Of a stretch of 64,000 nucleotides of DNA, positions 38,067 to 48,097 are shown piece by piece (the first letter of the stretch is position 1; the number at the start of each line of letters is the position of its first letter). Origin of the DNA: Ulvibacterium marinum (lineage in GTDB: Bacteria; Bacteroidota; Bacteroidia; Flavobacteriales; Flavobacteriaceae); assembly GCF_003626755.1 (NCBI RefSeq), contig NZ_RBCJ01000003.1, positions 315,859-379,858 of the forward strand, given 5' to 3'. The notes below the pieces were generated by a model. That model did no database searches, was not told the DNA's origin, and saw only the letters and a program-made list of their open reading frames with translations. Both the position numbers and the translations under genes were made by a program.

Positions 38067-41000
38067 TTGAAAAAAGGGGCCAAGCAATTTCTTAAATTAA
38101 CATTTAAGCTTACTTTCCTATTCCTGTTTCTTCTGATGATCTCGGCGTCTGCCGTAGCACAGGAAACTGAGGGGGAAGAACCTGTTGAACAACAGCAGGA
38201 TTCTGTAAAAACAGGCCCGGATTTGGGGAAATTGGTAATGCCCAACCCTGAAAGCATAATCTCCAAGTACATTTACGACCCCAAACTGGACAGGTATATT
38301 TATAATGAAAGTATTGGAGAATTTAATATAGGCTATCCCATAATTCTTACTCCTGAAGAATACATGGAATTGGCCAGGCAGGAAGGTATTAAGGAATACT
38401 TCAAGGAAAAGTCCGATGCCTATTCCGGCAAAAAGGAAGGTAGTGAGGAAGCGCGCAGAAACCTGCTTCCCAATTTTTATATCAATAATAACTTTTTTCA
38501 GTCCGTTTTCGGAGGAAATACCATTGAGGTCATACCGCAGGGTTCCGTTGCTATGGATCTAGGGGTAATCTGGCAAAAGAATGACAATCCAGCACTTTCG
38601 CCTCGAAACAGAACAAATCTTTCCTTTGATTTTGACCAGCGGATCAGTTTGAGTATGTTGGGTAAAATCGGGGAACGGTTGCAGGTGACTGCCAATTATG
38701 ATACTGAAGCCACCTTTGACTTTCAAAATATCGTAAAGTTGGACTATACCCCAACCGAGGATGACATTATCCAAAAAATAGAAATAGGAAATGTAAACAT
38801 GCCCTTGAATAGTTCTTTGATTCAAGGAGCGCAAAGCCTTTTCGGGGTAAAGACCCAATTACAGTTTGGAAAAACATCGGTTACTGCGGTCTTTTCCGAG
38901 CAACGTTCCCAAAACAATACGGTAGTAGCCCAAGGAGGAGGTACATTGAACGATTTTTCCATTACCGCCCTCGATTATGACGAGGACAAACACTTTTTCT
39001 TGGCCCAGTACTTTCGAGACCAATATGATGGTGCTTTGGCCAATTATCCTTTTATCCAAAGCCAAGTCCAGATCACTCGTTTGGAGGTTTGGGTAACCAA
39101 TAGGAGTCAGCAAACCTTAAATGTGCGAAATGTTGTTGCCATACAAGATTTGGGGGAAGCCAACGAGGAACAGACCCGGATTGGGCTTCTTAACGGTGCA
39201 CCAGCGGGTTTCTTCAATAACCCCAGTAATGTCCTGCCTAGGAACGATGCCAATGATTTTGACCCCGAGCAGATAGGGACAGGTGCTTTAACCCAGTCTA
39301 TTAGGGACATTGCTACTGTGGAGGCTGGGTTTAACATTCCAGGATATGTGTCAAACCAAGGATTTGATTATGCCATCTTGGAGAATGCTAGAAAGCTGGA
39401 AGCGGGAAGGGATTATGATTTCAATTCACAATTAGGCTATATATCCCTAAACCAACGTTTGAGCAATGACGAGGTATTGGGTGTTGCATTCCAATATACC
39501 TTCAACGGGCAAGTCTTTCAGGTGGGAGAGTTTGCGAATGGAGGCCTGGATGCCACAACGGTTTCTAGCGGAGCAAATCCCATAATTGAAAACAATACCT
39601 TAATCCTTAAGTTGTTAAAAAGCAATATTACCAATATATCCGATCCTATTTGGGATTTGATGATGAAGAATATCTATGCTACCGGGGCTTTTCAATTGAG
39701 CCAGGAAGACTTTAAGATGAATATTCTGTATTCCGACCCTACCCCTAGAAATTATATTACACCTGTAGATGATGCAACCTGGCCCACAGGTTTGGAAGAG
39801 GACATCCTTTTAGAAGTTTTCAATTTGGATCGCTTGAATATCTACAATGATGTACAGCCTGGAGGCGACGGTTTCTTTGATTTTGTACCCGGAATTACAG
39901 TGAATACCCAGGGAGGGCTCATTATTTTTACAAAGGTGGAACCCTTTGGCGAGTTCTTATTTGAGGAGCTTGGGGGTGGCGTCTATGAGAACATACAGGG
40001 ATATAACCCGAACCAGCAACAGTATGTTTTTCGCGACATGTATGAGCTTACCAAGGCTGCTGCCTTGCAAGACCCGGAAAAGAACAAGTTTATTCTAAAG
40101 GGTCGCTATAAGTCCGAAGGAAGTAGCGGAATTCCCATAGGTGCCTTTAACGTGCCTCGAGGATCCGTACGAGTTACCGCTGGGGGCCGGCAGTTGCAAG
40201 AGGGTATAGATTATACCGTAAACTATCAGGCAGGGACGGTGCAAATTTTGGACCCGAGCCTTGAGGCCTCCAATACCCCCATAAATATTTCCGTTGAGAA
40301 CAATGCCGTGTTTGGTCAGCAGACCCGAAGGTTTACCGGTGTTAATGTTGAGCATCAATTTAACGAGAACTTTGTGCTTGGGGCTACTTGGTTAAATCTA
40401 AATGAAAGGCCCCTTACCCAAAAATCAAATTTTGGTGTAGAACCTGTAAATAATACCATTTTTGGCCTTAATGGAAACTTTTCAACCGAGGTGCCTTTCC
40501 TTACGCGAATGGTCAATAAGTTGCCGAACATAGATACGGATGTACCTTCTAATGTATCCGTACGCGCAGAGGTAGCTTGGTTAAAACCCAATTCCCCAAA
40601 AAATGCCGATTTTCAGGGAGAGACCACAACATATCTGGATGATTTTGAAGGCGCACAGGCCTTGATAGATATACGGGGATCTTTGGGTTGGACCTTGGCC
40701 AGTACCCCATTGGAGTTTACTCCGGGAGGCCAATTGTCCGGAAGCTCGCCGGAAGACCCGGACAATCTTTTAAATGGTTATGGTAGGGCCAAGATGGCCT
40801 GGTATACCATTGATCCCATATTTTACACCAACCAAAGGCCATCAGGTGTTTCGGATAGCGATGTTTCCACCAATCCCACACGAAGAATATTTGTGGATGA
40901 GGTTTTTCCACAAGTGGATATCGCCCAAGGTCAGACCACGGTTCAGAATACCTTGGATTTGGCTTATTATCCCAATCAAAAGGGTCCCTATAACAATAAT

Positions 41001-44000
41001 CCCAATTTTGATACGGAAACACCGGACAACAAATGGGGAGGTATTATGCGTTCCCTAAGTAGTACCAACTTTGAACAGTCCAATGTGGAATTTGTCCAGT
41101 TCTGGGTATTAGATCCCTATGTGGACGGGACAACTACAAGTCCAGGAGAACTGGTCCTGAACCTGGGAAACATCTCTGAGGATGTTCTTAGGGACGGTAA
41201 GAAACAATATGAAAATGGGTTGCCAGGAGTAGAAAGCAATGATTTGGTCGCCCCAACATCCTGGGGTGAGGTTCCGGCTACACAGTCATTGGTATATGCT
41301 TTTGATGCCAGCGAAACCAATCGTAGCCTTCAGGATATTGGTCTGGATGGCCTGGACGATGCCGGTGAAGCATCGGTTTATTCAAATAATACAGGGGATG
41401 ATCCCGCTTTGGACAATTATCAATATTACCTGAACAGGGAAGGTGGGATTTTGGAGCGCTATATCGATTTTAATAACCCCCAGGGGAACTCTCCGGTCCA
41501 GGTGACCAACACCAATAGGGGTTCCACTACGTTGCCGGATGTTGAGGATATTGATCGGGATTTAACCATGAATACGGTCAACAGTTATTATGAATATCGA
41601 ATTCCCATCCAACCAAATACTACGATTGACGATTTATATGTGACCGATATTAAGGAAGGGGTTACACCGGAATTGCCGGACGGATCTCAACTCAACCGAA
41701 GATGGATACAATATAAGGTCCCATTAAGCGATTTTACCGAGGCGGTGGGAGGCATTACCGATTTTAGGTCCATCAGCTTTATGCGAATGTATTTGACCAA
41801 CTTTAATAGTGATGTGGTGCTCCGCTTTGCTACCCTTGATTTAGTGCGGGGCGATTGGCGGACCTATCTTAAAAATCTGCAGGATGAGGATTTGGATACG
41901 GATCCTACTGATGATGGAACCGTAGTAGATGTAAATACCGTAAATATTGAGGAGAACAACTCTAGGATTCCTATCCCCTATGTGCTTCCTCCAGGCGTAG
42001 TGCGGGAACAATTGAACAACAATAACACGATTATCCGGCAAAATGAGCAATCACTTTCCTTGGTTGTGGAAAATTTAGAATCGCGGGATTCCCGGGGAGT
42101 CTTTAAAAATTTGAACATAGACCTTCGGCAATATGAAAAGATAAAAATGTTCATGCATGCAGAGAAGATTGTGGATAGTGATTATTCCGATGATGATATT
42201 CCCTTGGTAGGGTTTTTAAGAATCGGGACGGATTTCACACAAAATTTTTACCAGATAGAACTGCCCCTTCGGTTTACGCCATTTACGGCCACTTCCGAAA
42301 GTGAGATTTGGCCAGAGGATAACGAAATGGATCTGGCATTAAGTGATTTGAACAAGGTGAAATCCCTGTGGATCAATAGTGGGGATTTGAGCGAGATTCG
42401 CTTTTTTGAAGTGGAAAATGGAGAAGTGATACCGGTGGAAGAATTTGCTCCCAGGACCCCGGGCAGGCTCCGTATAGGTATTAAAGGAAATCCATCCCTG
42501 GGAAGTATACGAAGTATGATGGTCGGGGTAAAGAATACGGACGATTTTCCGGCCCGTGGTGAAGTATGGTTCAACGAATTACGTTTGGCCGGACTGGACA
42601 ATAATGGAGGCTGGGCGGCTGTAGCCGCGGTGGATGCCAACTTGGCCGATTTTGCCAATGTCTCCGCTACAGGTAGTAGGAGTACCTCAGGTTTTGGGGC
42701 CATCGATCAAATGCCCAACGAACGGGCCAGGGAAGATGCCATTTCCTATGATGTGGTCACCAATGTAAACGTAGGTCAATTGCTACCCAAAAAATGGGGT
42801 ATACAACTTCCCTTCAATTATGGTATTTCCGAACAGTTGATTACCCCTGAGTTTGACCCGGTCTATGACGATTTAAAATTGGATGATTTGATCGATACCG
42901 CTCCTACGGCCGAAGCAGCGGAAGAAATTAGGGAACAGGCCGAGGACTATACCAAACGGACCAGTATTAACCTGATCGGTGTGCGCAAGGATAGGGGAGA
43001 GGAAGCCGATGCCAATTTCTATGATATTGAAAACTTTACCTTCAATTATTCCTATAACGAGACAAATCACAGGGACTTTGAAATAGCCAACCTACAAGAT
43101 CAAAACGTAGTTACAGGATTTGTGTACAATCACGCTTTTGAACCTGTGGAAGTAGCACCTTTTGCTAAAAAGGATTCGCTCTTTACCGGTAAATATTGGC
43201 AGTGGCTCAAGGATCTAAATCTAAATCTTTTGCCGGCTACTGTTTCTGTAAACTCCAATATTAACAGACAGTTTAACAGGCAACGCTTCAGGGATGTACG
43301 TGAGGAAGGTGTGGAACGTTTGGAGCTTCCTGAACTACAGCAACGGAATTATCAGTTTAATTGGCAATATGCAATAAACTATAATCTTACCAAGTCCTTA
43401 CGATTGAATTTTACGGGAAGCAATAACAATATTGTGCGCAATTTTTTAGAGGATGAGGATGATCCGAATTCACAAATAGATCAAACTCTGGGGCTTTGGG
43501 ACGGATTTTGGGATTTGGGGGAACCTAATAGGCATTCCCAGCAAATGCAATTGAACTATGAGTTGCCGTTCAATAAGATTCCTGCTCTGGATTTCATTAA
43601 TGCCCAATATACCTACACCAGTAATTTTGATTGGCAGCGGGGCGGGGATGCGCTTCGAGTAGTTGCTGGAGAGAATATTAACACAGTGCAGAATGCCAAT
43701 ACACATAACCTAACGGCAAACCTTACCCTGCAGAAGTTTTATGATATGATTGGGCTTAAAAAGCGAGATGGCAAGGTGGCCGTAAATAGATCTCCAATCC
43801 GCAGGGATAAGGCCGGAAACACAAAATCCGAAGAAGAAGGGCAAAAACAAAAGACTAGTGCCGTTTTTAATACGGTTGTCGATATTTTGACCATGGTGAA
43901 ACGTTTAAACATCAATTACAACGAGAGCAATGGAAAAGTGCTTCCTGGATATACCCAGACTATAGGTTTTATTGGATCTTTACGACCTTCCGTAGGATTT

Positions 44001-45215
44001 GTTTTTGGCAGTCAGGCCGATGTACGTTTTGATGCTGCCCGTAATGGATGGTTAACACAATTCGATGGATTTAATGAACAGTTCCTGGAACGTACCAACA
44101 AACAATTGAATATCACGGCAACCGCCCAAGTTACGAATGATTTGACCATAGATTTATCTGCAGATAGGCAATATTCCAGTAGTTATCAGGAAAATTTTGA
44201 AGTGATTCCCGATATTGAAAATGGTGGCCTCAGATATAATCAATTATTGGGTAATCAATTTGGGAATTTCAGTATCTCCACCATGATGATCGGCACGGCC
44301 TTTAGCAAAAGCGACGAATTTACCTCCGAAACCTTTGAAAAATTTAAGGAAAATAGATTGACCATTGCCAATAGATTGGTAGCGGATAGAGGACAAGCCG
44401 TGGGTGATTTGGATGAGGACGGTTTTCCACAGTTGTATGGCAAGACTAATCAAGAAGTACTTTTACCCGCGTTTTTTGCGGCATATACCGGTCAGGATGT
44501 GAATAGGGTAAATCTAGATGCTTTTCGGGACATTCCTATTCCCAACTGGAACATAAAGTATACCGGATTGATGCGAAACAAATGGTTCAAGAAAAAATTC
44601 AAGCGGTTTTCATTGACCCATGGATACCGGGCCGCTTATAGTATCAATTCCTTCCAAACCAATTTGGAAAAAGAAAATGGCAACATCGATTCCGAAACCG
44701 GAGATTTGTTACCAGACCTTATTTTGAACAATGTGGTGCTTACCGATCAGTTCAATCCTCTGATGCGTGTGGATTTTGAAATGAAAAATTCCATTAGTGT
44801 TCTGGCCGAGGTACGAACCGATAGGGCCCTGTCCCTGAGCTTTGACAATAATCTTATGACAGAGGTCAGCGGTAAGGAATATACGGTAGGGTTGGGATAC
44901 CGTTTTAAAGACGTAAAATTCGTAACCAATATTGGAGGCAACAAAACTAGGCTTAAGGGAGATCTAAACCTTAAGGCAGATGTTACACTTCGTGACAATA
45001 TTACCATCATCCGAAATTTGGATATAGACAATAACCAGATTACCTCTGGCCAAAACCTGCTGTCCATTAAGTTTACTGCGGACTATGCGTTGAATAAAAA
45101 TCTGAACGCCCTGTTCTTCTATGATCACTCGTTCTCACAATTTGCCGTATCCACGGCTTTTCCACAGACTACCATAAATGCCGGATTTACCCTGCGTTAC
45201 AATTTTGGAAATTAA
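38067..45215 (+). CDS. sprA: T9SS outer-membrane translocon protein SprA
   Basis: A 2382-residue outer-membrane protein, the very large beta-barrel (36-stranded in the Flavobacterium structure) through which T9SS substrates leave the cell, needed for gliding and secretion. The signal peptide (KKGAKQFLKLTFKLTFLFLF... ending SAVAQ) starts from TTG at 38067; the next in-frame ATG at 38139 would destroy it, so TTG is the start. Many alternating amphipathic strands, long Asn/Asp-rich loops (DYTPTEDDIIQKIEIGNV; FLLAQYFRDQYDGAL type) and a terminal FTLRYNFGN strand fit SprA. The length is normal. It is coupled to ruvA. Minus-strand frames across it are shadows. Confidence 0.96.
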   Translation: MKKGAKQFLKLTFKLTFLFLFLLMISASAVAQETEGEEPVEQQQDSVKTGPDLGKLVMPNPESIISKYIYDPKLDRYIYNESIGEFNIGYPIILTPEEYMELARQEGIKEYFKEKSDAYSGKKEGSEEARRNLLPNFYINNNFFQSVFGGNTIEVIPQGSVAMDLGVIWQKNDNPALSPRNRTNLSFDFDQRISLSMLGKIGERLQVTANYDTEATFDFQNIVKLDYTPTEDDIIQKIEIGNVNMPLNSSLIQGAQSLFGVKTQLQFGKTSVTAVFSEQRSQNNTVVAQGGGTLNDFSITALDYDEDKHFFLAQYFRDQYDGALANYPFIQSQVQITRLEVWVTNRSQQTLNVRNVVAIQDLGEANEEQTRIGLLNGAPAGFFNNPSNVLPRNDANDFDPEQIGTGALTQSIRDIATVEAGFNIPGYVSNQGFDYAILENARKLEAGRDYDFNSQLGYISLNQRLSNDEVLGVAFQYTFNGQVFQVGEFANGGLDATTVSSGANPIIENNTLILKLLKSNITNISDPIWDLMMKNIYATGAFQLSQEDFKMNILYSDPTPRNYITPVDDATWPTGLEEDILLEVFNLDRLNIYNDVQPGGDGFFDFVPGITVNTQGGLIIFTKVEPFGEFLFEELGGGVYENIQGYNPNQQQYVFRDMYELTKAAALQDPEKNKFILKGRYKSEGSSGIPIGAFNVPRGSVRVTAGGRQLQEGIDYTVNYQAGTVQILDPSLEASNTPINISVENNAVFGQQTRRFTGVNVEHQFNENFVLGATWLNLNERPLTQKSNFGVEPVNNTIFGLNGNFSTEVPFLTRMVNKLPNIDTDVPSNVSVRAEVAWLKPNSPKNADFQGETTTYLDDFEGAQALIDIRGSLGWTLASTPLEFTPGGQLSGSSPEDPDNLLNGYGRAKMAWYTIDPIFYTNQRPSGVSDSDVSTNPTRRIFVDEVFPQVDIAQGQTTVQNTLDLAYYPNQKGPYNNNPNFDTETPDNKWGGIMRSLSSTNFEQSNVEFVQFWVLDPYVDGTTTSPGELVLNLGNISEDVLRDGKKQYENGLPGVESNDLVAPTSWGEVPATQSLVYAFDASETNRSLQDIGLDGLDDAGEASVYSNNTGDDPALDNYQYYLNREGGILERYIDFNNPQGNSPVQVTNTNRGSTTLPDVEDIDRDLTMNTVNSYYEYRIPIQPNTTIDDLYVTDIKEGVTPELPDGSQLNRRWIQYKVPLSDFTEAVGGITDFRSISFMRMYLTNFNSDVVLRFATLDLVRGDWRTYLKNLQDEDLDTDPTDDGTVVDVNTVNIEENNSRIPIPYVLPPGVVREQLNNNNTIIRQNEQSLSLVVENLESRDSRGVFKNLNIDLRQYEKIKMFMHAEKIVDSDYSDDDIPLVGFLRIGTDFTQNFYQIELPLRFTPFTATSESEIWPEDNEMDLALSDLNKVKSLWINSGDLSEIRFFEVENGEVIPVEEFAPRTPGRLRIGIKGNPSLGSIRSMMVGVKNTDDFPARGEVWFNELRLAGLDNNGGWAAVAAVDANLADFANVSATGSRSTSGFGAIDQMPNERAREDAISYDVVTNVNVGQLLPKKWGIQLPFNYGISEQLITPEFDPVYDDLKLDDLIDTAPTAEAAEEIREQAEDYTKRTSINLIGVRKDRGEEADANFYDIENFTFNYSYNETNHRDFEIANLQDQNVVTGFVYNHAFEPVEVAPFAKKDSLFTGKYWQWLKDLNLNLLPATVSVNSNINRQFNRQRFRDVREEGVERLELPELQQRNYQFNWQYAINYNLTKSLRLNFTGSNNNIVRNFLEDEDDPNSQIDQTLGLWDGFWDLGEPNRHSQQMQLNYELPFNKIPALDFINAQYTYTSNFDWQRGGDALRVVAGENINTVQNANTHNLTANLTLQKFYDMIGLKKRDGKVAVNRSPIRRDKAGNTKSEEEGQKQKTSAVFNTVVDILTMVKRLNINYNESNGKVLPGYTQTIGFIGSLRPSVGFVFGSQADVRFDAARNGWLTQFDGFNEQFLERTNKQLNITATAQVTNDLTIDLSADRQYSSSYQENFEVIPDIENGGLRYNQLLGNQFGNFSISTMMIGTAFSKSDEFTSETFEKFKENRLTIANRLVADRGQAVGDLDEDGFPQLYGKTNQEVLLPAFFAAYTGQDVNRVNLDAFRDIPIPNWNIKYTGLMRNKWFKKKFKRFSLTHGYRAAYSINSFQTNLEKENGNIDSETGDLLPDLILNNVVLTDQFNPLMRVDFEMKNSISVLAEVRTDRALSLSFDNNLMTEVSGKEYTVGLGYRFKDVKFVTNIGGNKTRLKGDLNLKADVTLRDNITIIRNLDIDNNQITSGQNLLSIKFTADYALNKNLNALFFYDHSFSQFAVSTAFPQTTINAGFTLRYNFGN

Positions 45216-45383
45216 ACACGGGTACAAGTATGTATTCAAAATTTATATGGTAAAACGTAAACTGCCCATGTTGGAGGCACCATGCCATAGCGGTATTTTT
45301 ATTTGAATTGACTTAGAAATAGGGTTTATTTCACATTTACCAAATATTGTATGGGAGTTTACTATTTCAACTTCAATTTATTC

Positions 45384-45414
45384 TTGAAAACCTATTCAGA
45401 ATCCGTTACATTTG
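45384..45414 (+). promoter_or_regulatory. promoter of gcvH
   Basis: TTG at 45384-45386 and TACATTTG at 45407-45414, 20 bases apart, match the -33/-7 consensus. Start codon at 45436. Confidence 0.65.
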
Positions 45415-45435
45415 TCTGCATAAAAAACAAAAAAA

Positions 45436-45816
45436 ATGAACATACCACCCGAATTGAAATACACAAAAGACCATGAATGGGTACGGATAGAAGACAATGT
45501 AGCGACTGTGGGTATTACGGATTTTGCCCAAGGTGAGTTGGGAGACATTGTTTATGTGGAAGTAGAGACCTTGGACGAAACCTTGGATAGGGAAGAGGTT
45601 TTTGGAACGGTAGAGGCCGTAAAGACGGTATCGGATTTGTTCCAACCTCTGAGCGGTGAGATTATAGCGTTCAATGAATCCTTGGAAGATGAGCCGGAAA
45701 AAGTGAATTCTGACCCCTATGGTGAAGGTTGGATGGTGAAGATAAGGTTAAGTGAACCATCGGAAATCGAGGATTTGCTCAGTGCCGGGGATTACAAAGA
45801 ACTGATAGGTGCCTAA
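45436..45816 (+). CDS. gcvH: glycine cleavage system H protein
   Basis: A 126-residue lipoyl carrier that shuttles the aminomethyl group between the P and T proteins of the glycine cleavage system. The fold is visible from [20 protein letters not shown], and the lipoylated residue is Lys63 in [25 protein letters not shown] is the conserved C-terminal part. Length is standard. No gcvP or gcvT is in this window. It overlaps the next gene by eight bases. Confidence 0.97.
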   Translation: MNIPPELKYTKDHEWVRIEDNVATVGITDFAQGELGDIVYVEVETLDETLDREEVFGTVEAVKTVSDLFQPLSGEIIAFNESLEDEPEKVNSDPYGEGWMVKIRLSEPSEIEDLLSAGDYKELIGA

Positions 45817-46207
45817 GAAGCCAATTTTTACAATTTCCTTTATAAGCTGGATGGTGTTCGTTGCATTTTCCAGCTTATATTCTTTTGAGGATACAAGTGT
45901 GCCGACCATTAACATTCCCCATCTTGATAAGGTTGTACATTTTACGTTTTACTTTGTGGCCGCGATTTTAGGCCTGCTCTCCTTCCGTATACGAGTAACA
46001 CAAGGTGCCCCTTTAAGGAAACTTATAATAGTGATGTTATTGTTCCTGACTATTTTTGGTATTATTATTGAGGTAATTCAGTATGGATTCACTACATCAA
46101 GGGCAGGTGACATTTTTGATGCCTTGGCCAATACCCTTGGTGCCTTGGCAGGGCTGGTGACAGCAAAAATGCTTTTTTCCTCTAAAAACAGGTTAAATTG
46201 GAAATAG
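45809..46207 (+). CDS. VanZ-like family membrane protein
   Basis: A 132-residue protein with four hydrophobic segments. It starts at GTG 45809 ([19 protein letters not shown]), overlapping the end of gcvH. The pattern of short helices and the segment [20 protein letters not shown], followed by [24 protein letters not shown], is characteristic of VanZ-like proteins: the D-K-x-x-H and the E-x-x-Q...R-x-x-D-x-x-D motifs are present. Despite the name it need not confer teicoplanin resistance, and no vancomycin gene is near. Role in the membrane is unknown. Confidence 0.85.
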   Translation: MPKKPIFTISFISWMVFVAFSSLYSFEDTSVPTINIPHLDKVVHFTFYFVAAILGLLSFRIRVTQGAPLRKLIIVMLLFLTIFGIIIEVIQYGFTTSRAGDIFDALANTLGALAGLVTAKMLFSSKNRLNWK

Positions 46208-46262
46208 TATTTGCTTTTTACGCATTATTTTAATTAAATTAGCGAACATTAAAGATATAGTT

Positions 46263-46967
46263 ATGGAACCTAAAAAGAACCCAAAAGCCGATATTGGAAG
46301 GAACAGTGGGCTTTATTTTGTAATAGGATTGGCATTGGTCATGGCCTTGGTCTACGGTGCCTTGGAATGGAAAACCTATGACAAGGTAAACGATTATGAT
46401 ATCTCGCTGAATGTTGATGATGATTTGGATGAGGAAGTTCCCATGACGGAACAGATAAAAACACCGCCGCCACCGCCACCACCGGCTGCTCCTGAGGTTA
46501 TTGAGGTAGTAGAGGATGAAGAGGAAGTAGAGGAGACCGTCATAGAATCAACGGAAACGAGTCAAGAGGAAGAAATCATAGAAGTAGAGGATGTAGCGGT
46601 AGATGAGATAGAAGAAGATGTTGATGTACCATTTGCGGTTATTGAAGATGTTCCTGTTTTTCCTGGTTGTGAAAGTGCAGGAGACAAAAGGGCCTGTTTC
46701 AATAAAATGATGCAAAAACATATTAGCAAAAACTTCCGCTATCCTGAAATTGCCCAAGAAATGGGTGTTCAAGGAAGGGTTAACATCATGTTCGTTATTC
46801 AAAAGGATGGCAGCATTGGTAACGTTAGAATGCGGGGCCCAGATAAAAACTTGGAAAAGGAAGCAGCTCGTATCATTGGTAAATTACCTAAAATGACTCC
46901 CGGGAAACAACGGGGAAGAGCAGTTAGGGTTCCTTTTAGTATCCCCATTACATTTAAGCTTCAATAA
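46263..46967 (+). CDS. TonB-family energy transducer
   Basis: A 234-residue protein. One N-terminal membrane helix (about 17-36) is followed by a periplasmic Pro-rich run (seven P at about 70-76) and a long acidic stretch rich in Glu and Val (about 80-125). The C-terminal TonB domain (about 150-234) contains YPEIAQEMGVQGRVNIMFVI and ends in PITFKLQ, as expected for the beta strand that pairs with the TonB box of outer-membrane transporters. The linker is acidic rather than the usual Lys/Pro. No exbB or exbD adjoins it. A terminator follows at 46996. Confidence 0.92.
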   Translation: MEPKKNPKADIGRNSGLYFVIGLALVMALVYGALEWKTYDKVNDYDISLNVDDDLDEEVPMTEQIKTPPPPPPPAAPEVIEVVEDEEEVEETVIESTETSQEEEIIEVEDVAVDEIEEDVDVPFAVIEDVPVFPGCESAGDKRACFNKMMQKHISKNFRYPEIAQEMGVQGRVNIMFVIQKDGSIGNVRMRGPDKNLEKEAARIIGKLPKMTPGKQRGRAVRVPFSIPITFKLQ

Positions 46968-46995
46968 GGTAGAAAGCCATAATAAAATTTAAAAT

Positions 46996-47025
46996 AAAAC
47001 CCTGATGATTAACATCAGGGTTTTT
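46996..47025 (+). terminator. terminator after the tonB-like gene
   Basis: AAAACCCTGATG (46996-47007) pairs with CATCAGGGTTTT (47013-47024) around a five-base loop, with a following T run. Confidence 0.85.
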
Positions 47026-47069
47026 ACTTTTTTGATAAAGTCCTTTCGTCCAATAAACTGCACTATTCG

Positions 47070-47100
47070 TTGCAGGAAATAGTGTTTGAGGCTATCTTTG
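47070..47100 (+). promoter_or_regulatory. promoter of ctaB and the oxidase assembly cluster
   Basis: TTG at 47070-47072 and TATCTTTG at 47093-47100, 20 bases apart, match the Bacteroidota consensus; the ctaB ATG follows at 47122. The TonB-gene terminator ends 44 bases upstream. Confidence 0.7.
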
Positions 47101-47121
47101 CGAACCTATTGGAATTTAAGA

Positions 47122-48021
47122 ATGAAAACTGCGATTGGAGCGGCAAAAAACACCTCATGGGCCTTGGCTTTTGCTGATTTTAAGGAGATTACCAAAGTTA
47201 GGCTAGCCGTAAGCGTAGTCTTTTCTTCCTTGGCCGGTTATCTTTTAGGTGCCGATCAAGTAAATTTGGTCTCTCTAGTACTACTTGCCTTTGGGGGATA
47301 TTGTATGGTCGGTGCCTCAAATGTTTATAATCAAATCATAGAAAAAGATTTGGACGCTTTGATGAATCGAACCAGGAATAGGCCAATTCCTGCAGGCCGA
47401 ATGTCAGTCAATAGAGCATTGTTCATAGCTGTACTCCTTACACTTTTAGGCGTAATTACCTTGTATGTCCTAAATCCGAAAACAGCCATGTTCGGTGCGA
47501 TATCCATTTTTTTATATACTAGTATATATACCCCGTTAAAGACAAAGACACCGTTGTCCGTATTTGTTGGGGCGTTCCCAGGGGCAATACCATTTATGCT
47601 GGGATGGGTGGCGGCCACCAACGATTTTGGAATAGAGCCGGGCACCCTTTTTATGATTCAGTTTTTTTGGCAGTTTCCTCATTTTTGGGCTTTGGGATGG
47701 ATGTTGGACGAAGACTACAAAAAGGGCGGATTTAAAATGTTACCTACGGGAAAGAAGGACGGTGGCACGGCCTTGCAAATTATTATGTATACCATATGGA
47801 TGATGGTTATTTCAGTTATCCCGGTCTTTGGTATTACAGGAAGATTACACCTCTCTATTCCGGCAGCAATCCTTATTTTTCTAATGGGATTGGTAATGCT
47901 GCTTTTCGCCTTTAAGCTCTATGAAAAAAGGGATAATGCCTCGGCCCGGAGATTAATGTTGGCCAGTGTAAGCTATATTACCCTAATGCAAGTGGTATAC
48001 GTAATCGACAAATTTATATAA
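47122..48021 (+). CDS. ctaB: protoheme IX farnesyltransferase (heme O synthase)
   Basis: A 299-residue membrane enzyme that attaches a farnesyl group to heme b, producing heme o, the precursor of heme a for the aa3 oxidase. The frame reaches a TTG at 47086, but that lies upstream of the predicted promoter box; the ATG at 47122 (MKTAIGAAKNTSWALAF) is chosen. UbiA-type Asp-rich motif: NVYNQIIEKDLDALMNRTRNRP. A second region is DEDYKKGGFKML. About eight hydrophobic helices. First gene of the 47-52 kb oxidase cluster. Confidence 0.95.
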   Translation: MKTAIGAAKNTSWALAFADFKEITKVRLAVSVVFSSLAGYLLGADQVNLVSLVLLAFGGYCMVGASNVYNQIIEKDLDALMNRTRNRPIPAGRMSVNRALFIAVLLTLLGVITLYVLNPKTAMFGAISIFLYTSIYTPLKTKTPLSVFVGAFPGAIPFMLGWVAATNDFGIEPGTLFMIQFFWQFPHFWALGWMLDEDYKKGGFKMLPTGKKDGGTALQIIMYTIWMMVISVIPVFGITGRLHLSIPAAILIFLMGLVMLLFAFKLYEKRDNASARRLMLASVSYITLMQVVYVIDKFI

Positions 48022-48097
48022 TGAAATGCGTTCGGCCTCTAAACAATGAATTGAATTGTTCAGGGCGATCAGGAATAAAACAGCACAAAAAATTTTA

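Noticed and set aside
45809-46207. Vancomycin or teicoplanin resistance
   Set aside because: Only a VanZ-like fold; no van ligase or dehydrogenase genes are near and the family is widespread without resistance.
47086-47121. Longer N-terminus for ctaB
   Set aside because: It begins with TTG upstream of and within the predicted promoter box; ATG at 47122 is better.
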